A stretch of 37,437 nt of DNA from Gallionellaceae bacterium. Lineage in GTDB: Bacteria > Pseudomonadota > Gammaproteobacteria > Burkholderiales > Gallionellaceae. The notes below the pieces were generated by a model, which searched no databases, had not been told where the DNA came from, and saw only the letters and a program-made list of their open reading frames with translations. Positions 1-8,030 of the stretch are shown piece by piece (the first letter of the stretch is position 1; the number at the start of each line of letters is the position of its first letter). The stretch spans positions 1 to 37,437 of the forward strand of contig VFLG01000037.1 of NCBI GenBank assembly GCA_009885195.1. Direction: 5' to 3'. A program made the position numbers and the translations under genes.

Positions 1-76
1 AACGTAAAGTAGACCCCAATAAAAGACCTAATCTTTTATCAGGACAGGTGGCTATTCTACCCATTAAAAATAAAAC

Positions 77-105
77 TTGATTCATATCAGTCATCAGCAT
101 ATTTT
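77..105 (+). promoter_or_regulatory. candidate sigma70 promoter upstream of the integrase remnant
   Basis: TTGATT (77-82) and TATTTT (100-105) are separated by exactly 17 bases, in an AT-rich stretch about 45 bases upstream of the integrase-remnant ATG. This would suit a promoter of the original integrase gene. It rests on pattern matching only, and such hexamers arise by chance in AT-rich DNA. Confidence 0.3.
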
Positions 106-151
106 TAGCACACCTTGGTTAAAAATAATGCAACCCTGAAACGCACCACCT

Positions 152-322
152 ATGGCCGCTACCCCTGACACTCCACCGCCACCCAAGCTGCTCGATCAAG
201 TAGTGGCTCGTCTGCGCGTGAAGCGCTACAGTTTGCGCACTGAAAAAACTTACGTGGATTGGATTAAACGCTATGTTTACTTTCATGGTAAGCGCCACCC
301 GCAACATAACGACTACGGATAA
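152..322 (+). pseudogene. N-terminal remnant of an IntI-like integron integrase
   Basis: This is a 56-codon ORF not listed in the track. After a proline-rich start it reads LLDQVVARLRVKRYSLRTEK and then TYVDWIKRYVYFHGKRHP. This matches the N-terminal SAM-like core-binding segment of integron tyrosine recombinases (compare IntI1: [20 protein letters not shown], then FHGVRHP). A full integrase has about 320-340 residues. Here the similarity stops right after HGKRHP, and the frame ends at a TAA inside the 3' end of the convergent DUF3426 gene. The catalytic R-H-R-Y domain is absent, so the product cannot recombine DNA. It is read as the 5' stub of an integrase gene lost by deletion or rearrangement. 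Phage or XerC-like recombinases with similar N-termini are a less likely source, because the SLRTE..Y..W and FHG.RHP pattern is typical of IntI. Confidence 0.75.
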
Positions 323-1125
323 AACAAAAATAACCGGTATCCGGTCGGCTTCAGGTCGGTGGTATCAAGGTGCAACTTGATGCTGATTTCACGACCGGGC
401 GACAGCCCATGGCTCTCGTCCTCGCCGGGCTTCAGGTATTCCGCCGGTTGGAAAATACGCCGTGCCAGCGCCATGTCGGTAGTGTCGGTGAGAGTCAGTT
501 CGAGATTGGGGTAGGCTTGGGCGTAGGGCGCGCGGTTGCGCAGGATGGCATTGAGGGCAATGACATTGGCTTGTGCCGGGCTGGCTTCCAGGTCGGAAGA
601 CTCTATGCTTATCAGGTCGGCTTTTTTCGGCAGCGGGATGCTGCATTTAAGCCAGATGCAATAGGTCGTAAGTGCGGGCTTTAGGCCGGGCAGACGCGCA
701 GCGAGTTCTACCCGGAGAAAATAGCTGGCCTGTGCCAGCAATATCATGGTTAACAGGAAAGCACCTATGGCCCACAGCCAGCGCAATTTCTTTTGGATAG
801 TCTGATTGGAGACTTCATCGTCAGCCTTCAAAATTGAGTACTGTTGTGTCAACGTGAGGGGCGAAGAAAGCGGGGCTGTGGTGTCAGCTATCGTCTCCAC
901 AACCTTATTATCGTCCGGCTCTGCTTCGACGAATGTTTGCTCCGATTTTTCGGTCTCTATGAGCAGAGAAAGTTGCGGGCTGGGTTGGTCGTCATACAAG
1001 TGTTGCATGGCGTTGAACGTCGCCTGACAATGCCCGCAACGCACCATGCCTTGGTGCGCCTCTAGCTGTGTCTGGCTCGCCTTAAAGCGTGTACCGCACT
1101 CTGGACATTGGGTAATGGCGCTCAT
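313..1125 (-). CDS. zinc-ribbon and DUF3426 domain membrane protein
   Basis: This 270-residue protein of unknown function is a common neighbour of prmA in betaproteobacteria. The N-terminus has a zinc-ribbon (MJ0042-type) with CPECGTRF and CGHCQATF, giving two CxxC pairs. A low-complexity acidic linker follows, then one membrane segment around residues 119-138 (WAIGAFLLTMILLAQASYFL), then a C-terminal DUF3426 domain ending in GYRLFLFYP. The track start lies 16 codons upstream, but the ATG at 1125 is preferred. It overlaps the prmA stop as ATGA (translational coupling) and gives the standard MSxITQCPxCGT N-terminus. The predicted topology is a cytoplasmic zinc ribbon with the DUF3426 domain in the periplasm. 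The 3' end looks intact even though it abuts the integrase remnant. Confidence 0.85.
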   Translation of the reverse strand: MSAITQCPECGTRFKASQTQLEAHQGMVRCGHCQATFNAMQHLYDDQPSPQLSLLIETEKSEQTFVEAEPDDNKVVETIADTTAPLSSPLTLTQQYSILKADDEVSNQTIQKKLRWLWAIGAFLLTMILLAQASYFLRVELAARLPGLKPALTTYCIWLKCSIPLPKKADLISIESSDLEASPAQANVIALNAILRNRAPYAQAYPNLELTLTDTTDMALARRIFQPAEYLKPGEDESHGLSPGREISIKLHLDTTDLKPTGYRLFLFYP

Positions 1126-2039
1126 CCGGGTGCCCGGCCAAAAGTTCTTCGGAGTTTTATACCGGACAAGCACGCCCAGCCTTCTTCTCTGACCGGCGGC
1201 TCCAGATCAAACCACTGCCCATAAATTGCCATGACCTCCTCGGCCTGCTCGCTGAGTATGCCGGACAGGACTATCTGTCCGCCTTGGCGGGTGGCGCCTG
1301 CCAGCAACGGCGCGAGTACTTTAAGCGGGTTGGTGAGGATGTTGGCGACGACGATGTCGGCTTGGTGTCGCGAGGCGTCATCCGGCAGATAGAAATTTGC
1401 CTGCACTTGATTGGCTGCGGCATTGTCGCGGCTGGCTTGCACTGCCTGGGCGTCCAGATCCACGCCAGTGGCGCTGGCCGCGCCCAGCTTGAGCGCGGCG
1501 ATTGCCAGTATGCCGGAGCCGCAGCCATAGTCCAGCACGTTTTCTCCGCCTTTGATGTTGTCATCCAGCCAGCGCAGGCACAAGCGGGTCGTGGGGTGGC
1601 TGCCGGTACCGAAAGCCAGCCCGGGGTCGAGTGTAATGTTGATGGCTGCGGGATCGGACGGGGTGTGCCAGGTGGGCACTATCCACAGTCGTTGCGAGAT
1701 GCGTATCGGATTGAACTGTGATTGGGTCAAGCGCACCCAGTCGTTGTCGGCCAGGGTTGCGCTGCTGTAGGCGAGAGGCTGTTTCAGTCCGATGGCGTGT
1801 GAGGCTTGCAACATGATGGCATCTATCGGGGTATCTTCAGGGAACAAGGCGGTAACAAGATTATATGACCAAAGATCGGGGGCGGGTTCGCCCGGCTCAC
1901 CAAATAGTGCTTGTTCTTGCGGGGTGTCGGCCTGTGCATCATGGATATCCACCGACAGCGCGCCGAGTTCCAGCAAAACATCACTCAGGCTGTCCGCATA
2001 ATGCGCATCAGCGTTCACGGTCAGCGTGAGCCAGGCCAT
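1122..2039 (-). CDS. prmA: ribosomal protein L11 methyltransferase PrmA
   Basis: PrmA methylates lysines and the N-terminus of ribosomal protein L11, using S-adenosylmethionine. The protein is 305 residues, close to the family's usual 290-300. Motif I of the Rossmann methyltransferase fold is visible as VLDYGCGSGILAIAALKLGA, and the post-motif signature as NILTNPLKVLAPLL, close to the NI(L/T)ANPL pattern of the family. The N-terminus MAWLTLTV starts one base after the accC stop codon. The gene lies in the aroQ-accB-accC-prmA-DUF3426 transcription unit, an order often seen in beta- and gammaproteobacteria. Its stop overlaps the next start, so translation is probably coupled. Confidence 0.95.
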   Translation of the reverse strand: MAWLTLTVNADAHYADSLSDVLLELGALSVDIHDAQADTPQEQALFGEPGEPAPDLWSYNLVTALFPEDTPIDAIMLQASHAIGLKQPLAYSSATLADNDWVRLTQSQFNPIRISQRLWIVPTWHTPSDPAAINITLDPGLAFGTGSHPTTRLCLRWLDDNIKGGENVLDYGCGSGILAIAALKLGAASATGVDLDAQAVQASRDNAAANQVQANFYLPDDASRHQADIVVANILTNPLKVLAPLLAGATRQGGQIVLSGILSEQAEEVMAIYGQWFDLEPPVREEGWACLSGIKLRRTFGRAPG

Positions 2040-2040
2040 G

Positions 2041-3396
2041 TCACTTGCCTTTGGTGCGCTCAGCCAATTTCTGTTCCAGATAATGGATGCTGGTGCCGCC
2101 GCGCATGAAGGCAGCGTCCAGCAGCAGCTCCTGATGCAGCGGGATGTTGGTTTCTATGCCTTCTACCGCCATTTCCGACAGGGCGATACGCATGCGCGCC
2201 ATGGCCTGCTCGCGGGTATCGCCGTAGGCAATGATCTTGCCGATCATGGAATCGTAATGCGGTGGCACGAAGTAGTTGGCATAGACATGCGAATCTACGC
2301 GTATGCCGGGGCCGCCGGGCGGATGCCAGGTAGTGATGCGGCCGGGTGAGGGCGTGAATTTGTATGGATGTTCGGCATTGATGCGGCACTCGATGGCATG
2401 GCCTTTGAACGCTATATCTCTTTGTTTGAAGCCAAGTTTTTCACCGGCAGCAATGCGTATCTGTTGCTGCACAATGTCGATGCCGGTAATCATTTCGCTG
2501 ACCGGATGCTCCACCTGCACGCGGGTGTTCATCTCGATAAAAAAGAATTCGCCATTTTCAAACAGGAACTCGAACGTACCTGCGCCGCGATAGCCAATCT
2601 TGCGGCAAGCCTCCGCGCAGCGCTCGCCAATCTTGTCGCGCTGACGCGCGTTAAGCAAGGGGGCTGGTGCTTCCTCAATAATTTTCTGATGGCGGCGTTG
2701 CATCGAACAATCACGCTCACCCAGATAGACCGCATTGCCATAGGAATCGGCCAGCACCTGAAATTCGATATGGCGTGGATTTTCCAAAAACTTCTCCATG
2801 TACACCATGGGATTGTTGAATGCCGCTTGCGCCTCGCTGCGTGTCATGGTTACGGCGTTGAGCAAGGCGGCCTCGGTATGCACCACACGCATACCGCGCC
2901 CGCCACCACCGCCGGAGGCCTTGATAATGACCGGGTAACCAATACTGCGGGCAATCTTGACGATTTCAGCAGGGTCTTCCGGCAGTGCGCCGTCCACGCC
3001 AGGCACGCACGGCACGCCCGCTTTCTTCATGGTGATCTTGGCGGTGACCTTGTCGCCCATCAGGCGGATGGTCTCCGGGCGCGGGCCGATGAACACAAAA
3101 CCGCTTTTTTCCACACGCTCGGCAAAATCAGCGTTTTCCGACAGGAAACCATAGCCGGGATGGATGGCCTGCGCATCGGTGACTTCCGCCGCGCTGATAA
3201 TGCTGGGAATATGCAGATAGCTTTGCGATGATGGGGCGGGCCCGATACAGACCGATTCATCGGCCAGCTTGACATACTTGGCGTCGGCGTCTGCTTCAGA
3301 ATGGACGGCTACCGTCTTGATGCCCATCTCACGGCAGGCGCGCTGGATGCGCAACGCTATTTCACCGCGATTGGCGATCAGGATTTTTTCAAACAC
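2041..3396 (-). CDS. accC: biotin carboxylase subunit of acetyl-CoA carboxylase
   Basis: AccC carboxylates the biotin on AccB with bicarbonate and ATP, the first half-reaction of acetyl-CoA carboxylase in fatty-acid synthesis. It has 451 residues (E. coli 449). The N-terminus is [16 protein letters not shown]. The glycine-rich ATP-grasp loop is [12 protein letters not shown], and the catalytic region includes [11 protein letters not shown] and [14 protein letters not shown]. The start is taken as GTG at 3396, preceded by GGAG. The track extends to an ATG at 3486 through sequence unrelated to AccC. The 5' end is rearranged: a second near-identical copy of the first 35 bases, with an ATG start, sits immediately after accB, and 86 unrelated bases separate the copies. 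The downstream GTG copy is continuous with the gene, so the enzyme should be intact. Confidence 0.95.
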   Translation of the reverse strand: MFEKILIANRGEIALRIQRACREMGIKTVAVHSEADADAKYVKLADESVCIGPAPSSQSYLHIPSIISAAEVTDAQAIHPGYGFLSENADFAERVEKSGFVFIGPRPETIRLMGDKVTAKITMKKAGVPCVPGVDGALPEDPAEIVKIARSIGYPVIIKASGGGGGRGMRVVHTEAALLNAVTMTRSEAQAAFNNPMVYMEKFLENPRHIEFQVLADSYGNAVYLGERDCSMQRRHQKIIEEAPAPLLNARQRDKIGERCAEACRKIGYRGAGTFEFLFENGEFFFIEMNTRVQVEHPVSEMITGIDIVQQQIRIAAGEKLGFKQRDIAFKGHAIECRINAEHPYKFTPSPGRITTWHPPGGPGIRVDSHVYANYFVPPHYDSMIGKIIAYGDTREQAMARMRIALSEMAVEGIETNIPLHQELLLDAAFMRGGTSIHYLEQKLAERTKGK

Positions 3397-3423
3397 GTGT
3401 TGTCTCCGCGGTGAAATAGCGTT
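3353..3423 (-). promoter_or_regulatory. 17-bp perfect inverted repeat enclosing the accC start
   Basis: AACGCTATTTCACCGCG, read on the minus strand from 3423, is perfectly complementary to CGCGGTGAAATAGCGTT at 3369-3353. The 37-nt loop contains GAG of the ribosome-binding site, the GTG start and the first 9 codons of accC. In mRNA this would be a stable stem that pairs the 5' part of the Shine-Dalgarno region and codons 10-16. The right arm is native accC coding sequence. The left arm is an inverted copy of it inside the 86-base insert. The repeat is seen directly. A role in limiting or coupling accC translation is inference. Confidence 0.6.
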
Positions 3424-3517
3424 TGCGGCTTTCAGCCGCTGTGCGATTTGGCTGCGCCGCTGCGCTGCCTTTCGGCAGCTGGTCACCGCGATTTGCGATC
3501 AGGATTTTTTCAAACAT
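3389..3517 (-). other. duplicated accC 5' end forming a 42-codon leader ORF
   Basis: Starting two bases after the accB stop (TAGCCATG), this ORF begins [11 protein letters not shown], identical to the first 11 residues of AccC. It then runs out of homology ([16 protein letters not shown]...) and stops at a TGA overlapping the real accC start (GTGTTTGA, 8-nt overlap, different frame). Bases 3483-3517 and 3362-3396 match at 33 of 35 positions; the differences are ATG versus GTG and GCA versus GCC. The upstream copy sits where accC normally begins after accB, so it is probably the original start, displaced by a duplication plus an 86-base insert. It may still be translated and deliver ribosomes to accC, or it may be a non-functional scar. 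Confidence 0.65.
3425..3479 (-). repeat. two small hairpins in the accB-accC insert
   Basis: The 86-base insert carries two perfect hairpins. On the minus strand they are GCTGCC-GAAA-GGCAGC (3479-3464), with a GNRA-type tetraloop, and GCGGCT-GAA-AGCCGC (3439-3425). Together they look like a REP-type palindromic pair. No T-run follows, so they are not terminators. Confidence 0.55.
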
Positions 3518-3519
3518 GG

Positions 3520-3966
3520 CTAAGCAATAATGAACAACGGTTGACCATACTCTACAGCCTGGCCGCTTTCCACCAGAATGGCCTTGATAATGCCACTGTG
3601 ATCCGCTTCGATTTCATTGAGCAGCTTCATGGCTTCGATGATGCACAGGGTATCGCCCGCATTTACGCTTTGCCCCACTTCTACAAAAGCCTTGGCGCCG
3701 GGAGAAGGGCAGCGGTAGAAACTGCCGACCATGGGCGATTTAACCACGTGGCCTTCCGGTACGGCCGGTTTGACCGATTCGGCGGCTACGGCGGCCTGTT
3801 GTGGCGCGGTGGCAGCCATCTGCTGCGGGGCAGCGTGGACTTGCTGCATCGTTGCGGTTGGCGTGCGGGTGATGCGCACGCGTTCCTCGCCTTCGCTGAT
3901 TTCCAGCTCGGCGATGCCCGAGCTTTCGACCAATTCAATCAACGTCTTGAGTTTGCGTAAATCCAT
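3520..3966 (-). CDS. accB: biotin carboxyl carrier protein of acetyl-CoA carboxylase
   Basis: AccB carries the biotin that shuttles CO2 from AccC to the carboxyltransferase. It has 148 residues (E. coli 156). It has an N-terminal [20 protein letters not shown] segment, a flexible Ala/Pro/Gln-rich linker at about residues 38-70, and a C-terminal biotinyl domain with [12 protein letters not shown]. Lys114 in EAMK is the predicted biotinylation site. AGGAG lies 8 bases upstream of the ATG. The gene starts 5 bases after the aroQ stop and ends just before the duplicated accC start. The accB-accC pairing keeps the two interacting subunits in one transcript. Confidence 0.95.
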   Translation of the reverse strand: MDLRKLKTLIELVESSGIAELEISEGEERVRITRTPTATMQQVHAAPQQMAATAPQQAAVAAESVKPAVPEGHVVKSPMVGSFYRCPSPGAKAFVEVGQSVNAGDTLCIIEAMKLLNEIEADHSGIIKAILVESGQAVEYGQPLFIIA

Positions 3967-3971
3967 ATTAT

Positions 3972-4415
3972 TTAGCTCCTAACTGGGTGCTGCAACGCAT
4001 ATTGCAGCGCAAGTTCATAACCGGTTGCACCCAAACCACTGATGACACCGACGGCAATATCCGAGAAGTAGGATTCCTTGCGAAACGCTTCGCGCGCAAA
4101 CACATTGGAAAGATGAACCTCAATAAAAGGGATGTTCACTGCCGCCAGTGCATCGCGCAGTGCCACGCTGGTATGAGTGTAGGCAGCGGGGTTAATGATG
4201 ATAAAGTCGGTACCATCCTGACGTGCCAATTGCACGCGGTCTACCAGAGCGGCTTCGGCGTTACTCTGGAAATGCGAAAGTTTTGCACCTCCCGATTGCG
4301 CCAATTGCTGCAATTTCTGGTTAATTTCGGCTAACGTGACACGGCCATATACCTCTGGCTCACGCTGACCGAGCAGATTCAAGTTAGGGCCATGAACTAC
4401 CAAAATGGTTTTCAT
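3972..4415 (-). CDS. aroQ: type II 3-dehydroquinate dehydratase
   Basis: AroQ converts 3-dehydroquinate to 3-dehydroshikimate in the shikimate pathway, in the cytoplasm. It has 147 residues, typical of the type II family. It begins [24 protein letters not shown], with the N-terminal PNLNLLG.R.P..YG signature, followed by [17 protein letters not shown] and the EVHLSN segment that holds the active-site lid. The track starts six codons upstream at a TTG; the ATG at 4415 fits the family, though no strong Shine-Dalgarno is visible. It is the first gene of the aroQ-accB-accC-prmA-DUF3426 unit. The 148-base gap behind it (4416-4563) should hold the promoter, but no convincing hexamer pair was found there. 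Confidence 0.93.
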   Translation of the reverse strand: MKTILVVHGPNLNLLGQREPEVYGRVTLAEINQKLQQLAQSGGAKLSHFQSNAEAALVDRVQLARQDGTDFIIINPAAYTHTSVALRDALAAVNIPFIEVHLSNVFAREAFRKESYFSDIAVGVISGLGATGYELALQYALQHPVRS

Positions 4416-4563
4416 GTGCACATTTTGCCGCAAATTGAGGGGGGTTGTCTAGTAGTTGACGGAAATTATGAAAATTAATCAGGGCCATCTGTTTAGCCAT
4501 GCCTTTGAAAACAAATTTTCTGGGGTAGGCTTCTTTAACCCAAACAATCCATCGGCCCGGAAG

Positions 4564-6468
4564 TTATAGCCCCGCATTTTGCAGCGTTTGGAGGAATTGC
4601 GCTGCATCCTGATAGCCGGTCACGCGGTGTTCGCCCTGCTCGCGCCCCTGTCCATCAAAAAACAAAATGGCGGGCGGGCCATATAAGCCAAAACGCTTTA
4701 GCAGCGCCTTGTCCTCGTCGTTGTTGGCGGTCACGTCGGCTTGCAGCAGCAGGGTGTTTTTCAGCTTGGCTTGCACCTTGGCATCGGCAAAGGCGTAGCG
4801 TTCCATTTCCTTGCATGACACACACCAGTCGGCATAAAAATCCAGCATTACAGTTTTGCCGCGCACCTGCGCGATGCGCGCATCCAGCTCGGCGACATTT
4901 TTCACCCGCACGAATTGCAGGCTTGTGTGTGCCCCTGTTTGGGCACTGCCGAACCCGCCCAGCGGGCGCAGAATGTCGCGCGCGCCGGACAGCGCGCCGA
5001 TCAGGTAGGCAATGCCGAGCAGTAGGGTGAGGATACCGATACCCTTCCACAACTTGTGCCAGCCGGAGGCATTGTGCGGCAACGCATCCAGCGCATGCAG
5101 GTGAATGGAGGAGAGCACCAGCAATGCGGCCCACAACAGCATTTGCACGCCCAGCGGGATCAGCGGGGTAATAAGCCAGATGGCAACCGCCAGCAGCAGT
5201 ACGCCGAAGAAGCGCTGGACCGATTCCATCCACGCGCCGGCTTTGGGTAGCAAGGTTCCGGCGGAGGCGCCAATCACCAACAGCGGCACACCCTTGCCCA
5301 TTGCTAAAGCGAATAACGCCGTTGCCCCCAGCACAGCGTCATTCGTCTGCCCGATATATAACAATGCCCCTGCCAGCGGGGCAGCAACGCATGGGCCGAC
5401 AATGACGGCGGATAAGGCGCCCATCACAAACACCCCGCTCAGGTGGCCGCCATGCAGGCGGTTGCTGGTGTTGGTCAGCCTACTTTGCAGAGCAGCGGGT
5501 AGCCGCAATTCGTAAAATCCGAACATGGATAGGGATAACAGCACGAATATCCCGGCAAAACTGCCCAGCACCCAGGGTGTTTGCAGGGCATTGGTCAGCA
5601 GCGTGCCGGACAGCCCGGCGGCCACACCGACTGCGGCGTAGGTCAGCGCCATGCCGAGCACGTAAGCCAACGACAAAATAAATCCGTGCATTTTGGTCAG
5701 GTTGGGGCCATGTCCGACAATGATCCCGGACAAAATAGGTATCATGGGGAGCACGCAGGGAGTAAAAGCGAGCAACAATCCGGCGCCGAAGAAGAACGAC
5801 ACAATCAGCCAGAAGTTGCCTTGTTTGAACAGTTTGGCAATTTGTGATTGTTCGCTATCAGTGGGGGATGATACGGCCTGGTTTTGCTGTGCCGGACTTG
5901 CCGCAAAATTTTCTTGCTCAGCCGCTGTCGTGGCTGGCGTATTAAAGGACTTGGTAGCTACTGAAGACTGTATATCTGCTGCGGGCAGCGCAATGCTGAA
6001 TTGTTTGTCGATCGGCGGGTAGCACAAGCCCTTATCGCTGCATCCCTGATACGTGGCTTGCAGCATAATGGTCTGTGCCGCATTGCCGATGCGTTCGAGC
6101 GTAATCTCGGCCTGAAACGGCTGGAAGAACACCTCCATGTCGCCGAAATTGGCGTCATATTTCATTTCCCCCCTGGGCGTGGTTACCTTCGTGATTCTGA
6201 CGCCCGCAGCTTTTGCCGACTCGGGTGTTATATCGAAGCCGACCTTGTCGCGATATAAATAGTAGCCGGGGGTGATCTTGAAGTCTACCGTCAGGGTGCG
6301 CCCATCACGCACATTGATACTCAGCCCGAACGCCTGATCCGGGGGTAAAAATTTGGGCTGCTTGGCGCCGCCCAGCAGCGGCAAGCGATCCAGGAAGCTT
6401 TCGGCATGTAGCGATGGAGCCGCAGCAAAGCACAACATCAGCAGTAGTGCATAACGCATGGTTTTCAT
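4564..6468 (-). CDS. dsbD: thiol:disulfide interchange protein DsbD
   Basis: DsbD moves electrons from cytoplasmic thioredoxin across the inner membrane to periplasmic DsbC, DsbG and CcmG. It has 634 residues. An N-terminal signal peptide ends near LHA-ES. The periplasmic alpha domain has Cys143 and Cys149 (YQGCSDKGLCYPP). A membrane domain with about eight segments, beginning near residue 218, has the redox cysteines Cys238 (FTPCVLPM) and Cys360 (VGPCVAAPL). The C-terminal thioredoxin-like gamma domain has the CVSC motif at 549-552. All six redox cysteines are present, so it should be functional. It starts 16 bases downstream of cutA, the cutA-dsbD order known from enterobacteria. A second ATG three codons in is possible, but MKTMRY has the better-spaced GAGG. 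Confidence 0.95.
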   Translation of the reverse strand: MKTMRYALLLMLCFAAAPSLHAESFLDRLPLLGGAKQPKFLPPDQAFGLSINVRDGRTLTVDFKITPGYYLYRDKVGFDITPESAKAAGVRITKVTTPRGEMKYDANFGDMEVFFQPFQAEITLERIGNAAQTIMLQATYQGCSDKGLCYPPIDKQFSIALPAADIQSSVATKSFNTPATTAAEQENFAASPAQQNQAVSSPTDSEQSQIAKLFKQGNFWLIVSFFFGAGLLLAFTPCVLPMIPILSGIIVGHGPNLTKMHGFILSLAYVLGMALTYAAVGVAAGLSGTLLTNALQTPWVLGSFAGIFVLLSLSMFGFYELRLPAALQSRLTNTSNRLHGGHLSGVFVMGALSAVIVGPCVAAPLAGALLYIGQTNDAVLGATALFALAMGKGVPLLVIGASAGTLLPKAGAWMESVQRFFGVLLLAVAIWLITPLIPLGVQMLLWAALLVLSSIHLHALDALPHNASGWHKLWKGIGILTLLLGIAYLIGALSGARDILRPLGGFGSAQTGAHTSLQFVRVKNVAELDARIAQVRGKTVMLDFYADWCVSCKEMERYAFADAKVQAKLKNTLLLQADVTANNDEDKALLKRFGLYGPPAILFFDGQGREQGEHRVTGYQDAAQFLQTLQNAGL

Positions 6469-6484
6469 TTCTTTATTACCCTCA

Positions 6485-6817
6485 TTATTCTGCTACTGGA
6501 GCTTGGGTTTCTTGTATTACCCATTGTAAATAGCCGGGCAAACCCGCATCAACCGAGACCGCAATAATCTCGGGAAGTTCATATGGATGGTGCGCGCAAA
6601 TAACCGCCTCAAGGCGAGAGTAAGCGTTGCGCGTGGTCTTGATCAGCAGCGGCACTTCGCTTGCAGATTCTATTTTACCTTGCCAGCGATACACCGAGTT
6701 GCATTCGGCCAGTATATTGACGCAGGCGGCGGCACGCGTTTCGATCAGCGCATTCGCCACGCGCCGGGCGCTGTCGCGATCCGGCAAATTGGTTATGACC
6801 AAAATTATTTCATCCAT
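6485..6817 (-). CDS. cutA: CutA family divalent-cation tolerance protein
   Basis: This 110-residue protein of the small trimeric CutA1 family is linked in E. coli to divalent cation (copper) tolerance, though its biochemical role is unsettled. Family features are the start IILVITNLPDRDSARRVA, the conserved ETRAAACVNI strand with its cysteine, YRWQGKIE, and the ending HPYELPEIIAV...YLQWV. It lies just upstream of dsbD and is probably cotranscribed with it. The 199-base region upstream (6818-7016) carries an inverted repeat rather than another gene. Confidence 0.92.
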   Translation of the reverse strand: MDEIILVITNLPDRDSARRVANALIETRAAACVNILAECNSVYRWQGKIESASEVPLLIKTTRNAYSRLEAVICAHHPYELPEIIAVSVDAGLPGYLQWVIQETQAPVAE

Positions 6818-6877
6818 ATCTTTAGTTACCCGCGGACAACTGCCGGCGCCAGCTTTATCCTAAAAACCGTAGTTCAA

Positions 6878-6998
6878 GCCACAGAGGTCACAGAGAACAC
6901 AGAGAGAGGCATGGTTTCTCCACATTTCGTAGCTTCACCGAAAAGGTGAATCGCTCCCGTGTTACAACGGTTTGTTTTTTCTCTGTGATCTCTGTGGC
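6878..6998. repeat. imperfect inverted repeat of the CCACAGAG...CACAGAGAA type
   Basis: GCCACAGAGGTCACAGAGAA at 6878-6897 is matched in inverse at 6979-6998 (reverse complement GCCACAGAGATCACAGAGAA), 19 of 20 positions. Between them lie a CACAGAGAGAG extension and a small hairpin TTCACC-GAAAA-GGTGAA (6933-6949). It fills the gap between cutA and holA. The arrangement looks like a small non-autonomous interspersed element or MITE. It contains no ORF, and no run of T follows the hairpin. Confidence 0.6.
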
Positions 6999-7016
6999 TA
7001 ACTGCTTTTTCTAGCT

Positions 7017-8030
7017 TTACGCCGCTTGCACACGGGCGCAGCGTATGCCCAGTTGCAGCAATTCATCCCACGCATCACCCGGGCGCAGCCCCTTTATCAC
7101 CTTGTCCACATGCGCGGCCTGACGCAAAGCACGTTCGGCTATGGCCGGACTGAAGCGCCTCAGCGCGCGTTCCACCGGCTTTTGCCGCGCCCCCCACACG
7201 CGCGCGTCGCGTAACGCAGAATTCAGATTGCCACCCTGTTGCATGGCGCGCGACACTCTGCCCAGCGCGCGGATGTCTTCGACCAAAGCCCACAGGACAA
7301 GCACCGTAGCCTCACCTTCCGCGCGCAAGCCGTCGAGAATATGCGCGTAACGTGCCGCATCGCCTGCCAACATGGCCTCGGACAACTTGAATACATCATA
7401 GCGCGCCACGTCCATCACCGCGTCTTTTACCTGTTCAAAAGAAAGCTGCCCGGCGGGAAACAGCAAGGCAAGTTTCTGTATTTCCTGATAAGCCGCCAGC
7501 AGATTTCCTTCCACCTTCTCGGCCAGAAATACCAGCGTGTCCGCATCGGCAGATTGGCCCTGTTGTTTTAACCGGCCCGCTATCCAACCTGGCAGTGCAC
7601 TCAGCGCGATTTCATCGGCAGAGATCATGACGCCCTGCTCCGCCAGCGTGGTGAACCACTTGCTGCTTTGGGTGGTTTTGTCCAGCCGTGGCAGCGACAC
7701 CAGAGTGACGGTGTCGGCGTTCAAGTGCTGGCAATGATCCTGCAATGCCTGCGCGCCTTCCACGCCTGGCTTGCCGGAGGGAATACGCAGGTCCACCAGC
7801 TTGCGCGTGGAAAACAGCGACAGGCTTTGCGCGCTATTGCGCAACTCGGCCCAGTTGAAGCCCTTTTCGACCATCAGCACTTCGCGTTCGCTATACCCTG
7901 CTGTGCGCGCCGCCACGCGAATGGCATCTGCGGCTTCAATCGCCAGCAGCAGTGCCTCGCCGTGAACAACATACAGCGGCGCAAGCCCTCGGGCGAGATG
8001 GCGCGGCAGATCTTCACTCGAGATTTTCAT
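7017..8030 (-). CDS. holA: DNA polymerase III delta subunit
   Basis: HolA is the delta subunit of the clamp loader, which opens the beta clamp for replication. It has 337 residues (E. coli 343). The N-terminus MKISSEDLPRHLARGLAPLYVVHGEALLL matches the family pattern (L...L...YLIHGDE..L), followed by LVDLRIPSGKPGVEG and a C-terminal helical collar domain. The ATG overlaps the lptE stop by four bases (ATGA), as in the usual leuS-lptE-holA order of beta- and gammaproteobacteria. It is the last gene of this transcript. Confidence 0.93.
   Translation of the reverse strand: MKISSEDLPRHLARGLAPLYVVHGEALLLAIEAADAIRVAARTAGYSEREVLMVEKGFNWAELRNSAQSLSLFSTRKLVDLRIPSGKPGVEGAQALQDHCQHLNADTVTLVSLPRLDKTTQSSKWFTTLAEQGVMISADEIALSALPGWIAGRLKQQGQSADADTLVFLAEKVEGNLLAAYQEIQKLALLFPAGQLSFEQVKDAVMDVARYDVFKLSEAMLAGDAARYAHILDGLRAEGEATVLVLWALVEDIRALGRVSRAMQQGGNLNSALRDARVWGARQKPVERALRRFSPAIAERALRQAAHVDKVIKGLRPGDAWDELLQLGIRCARVQAA

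Noticed and set aside
2368-3231. 287-aa plus-strand ORF
   Set aside because: Antisense of accC; no recognisable domain or ribosome-binding site.
3425-3479. Hairpins as a terminator between accB and accC
   Set aside because: No T-run follows on either strand, and accC must be expressed with accB.
4416-4563. Promoter for the aroQ-acc unit
   Set aside because: Several AT-rich hexamers but no pair with proper spacing on the minus strand; not listed as a feature.
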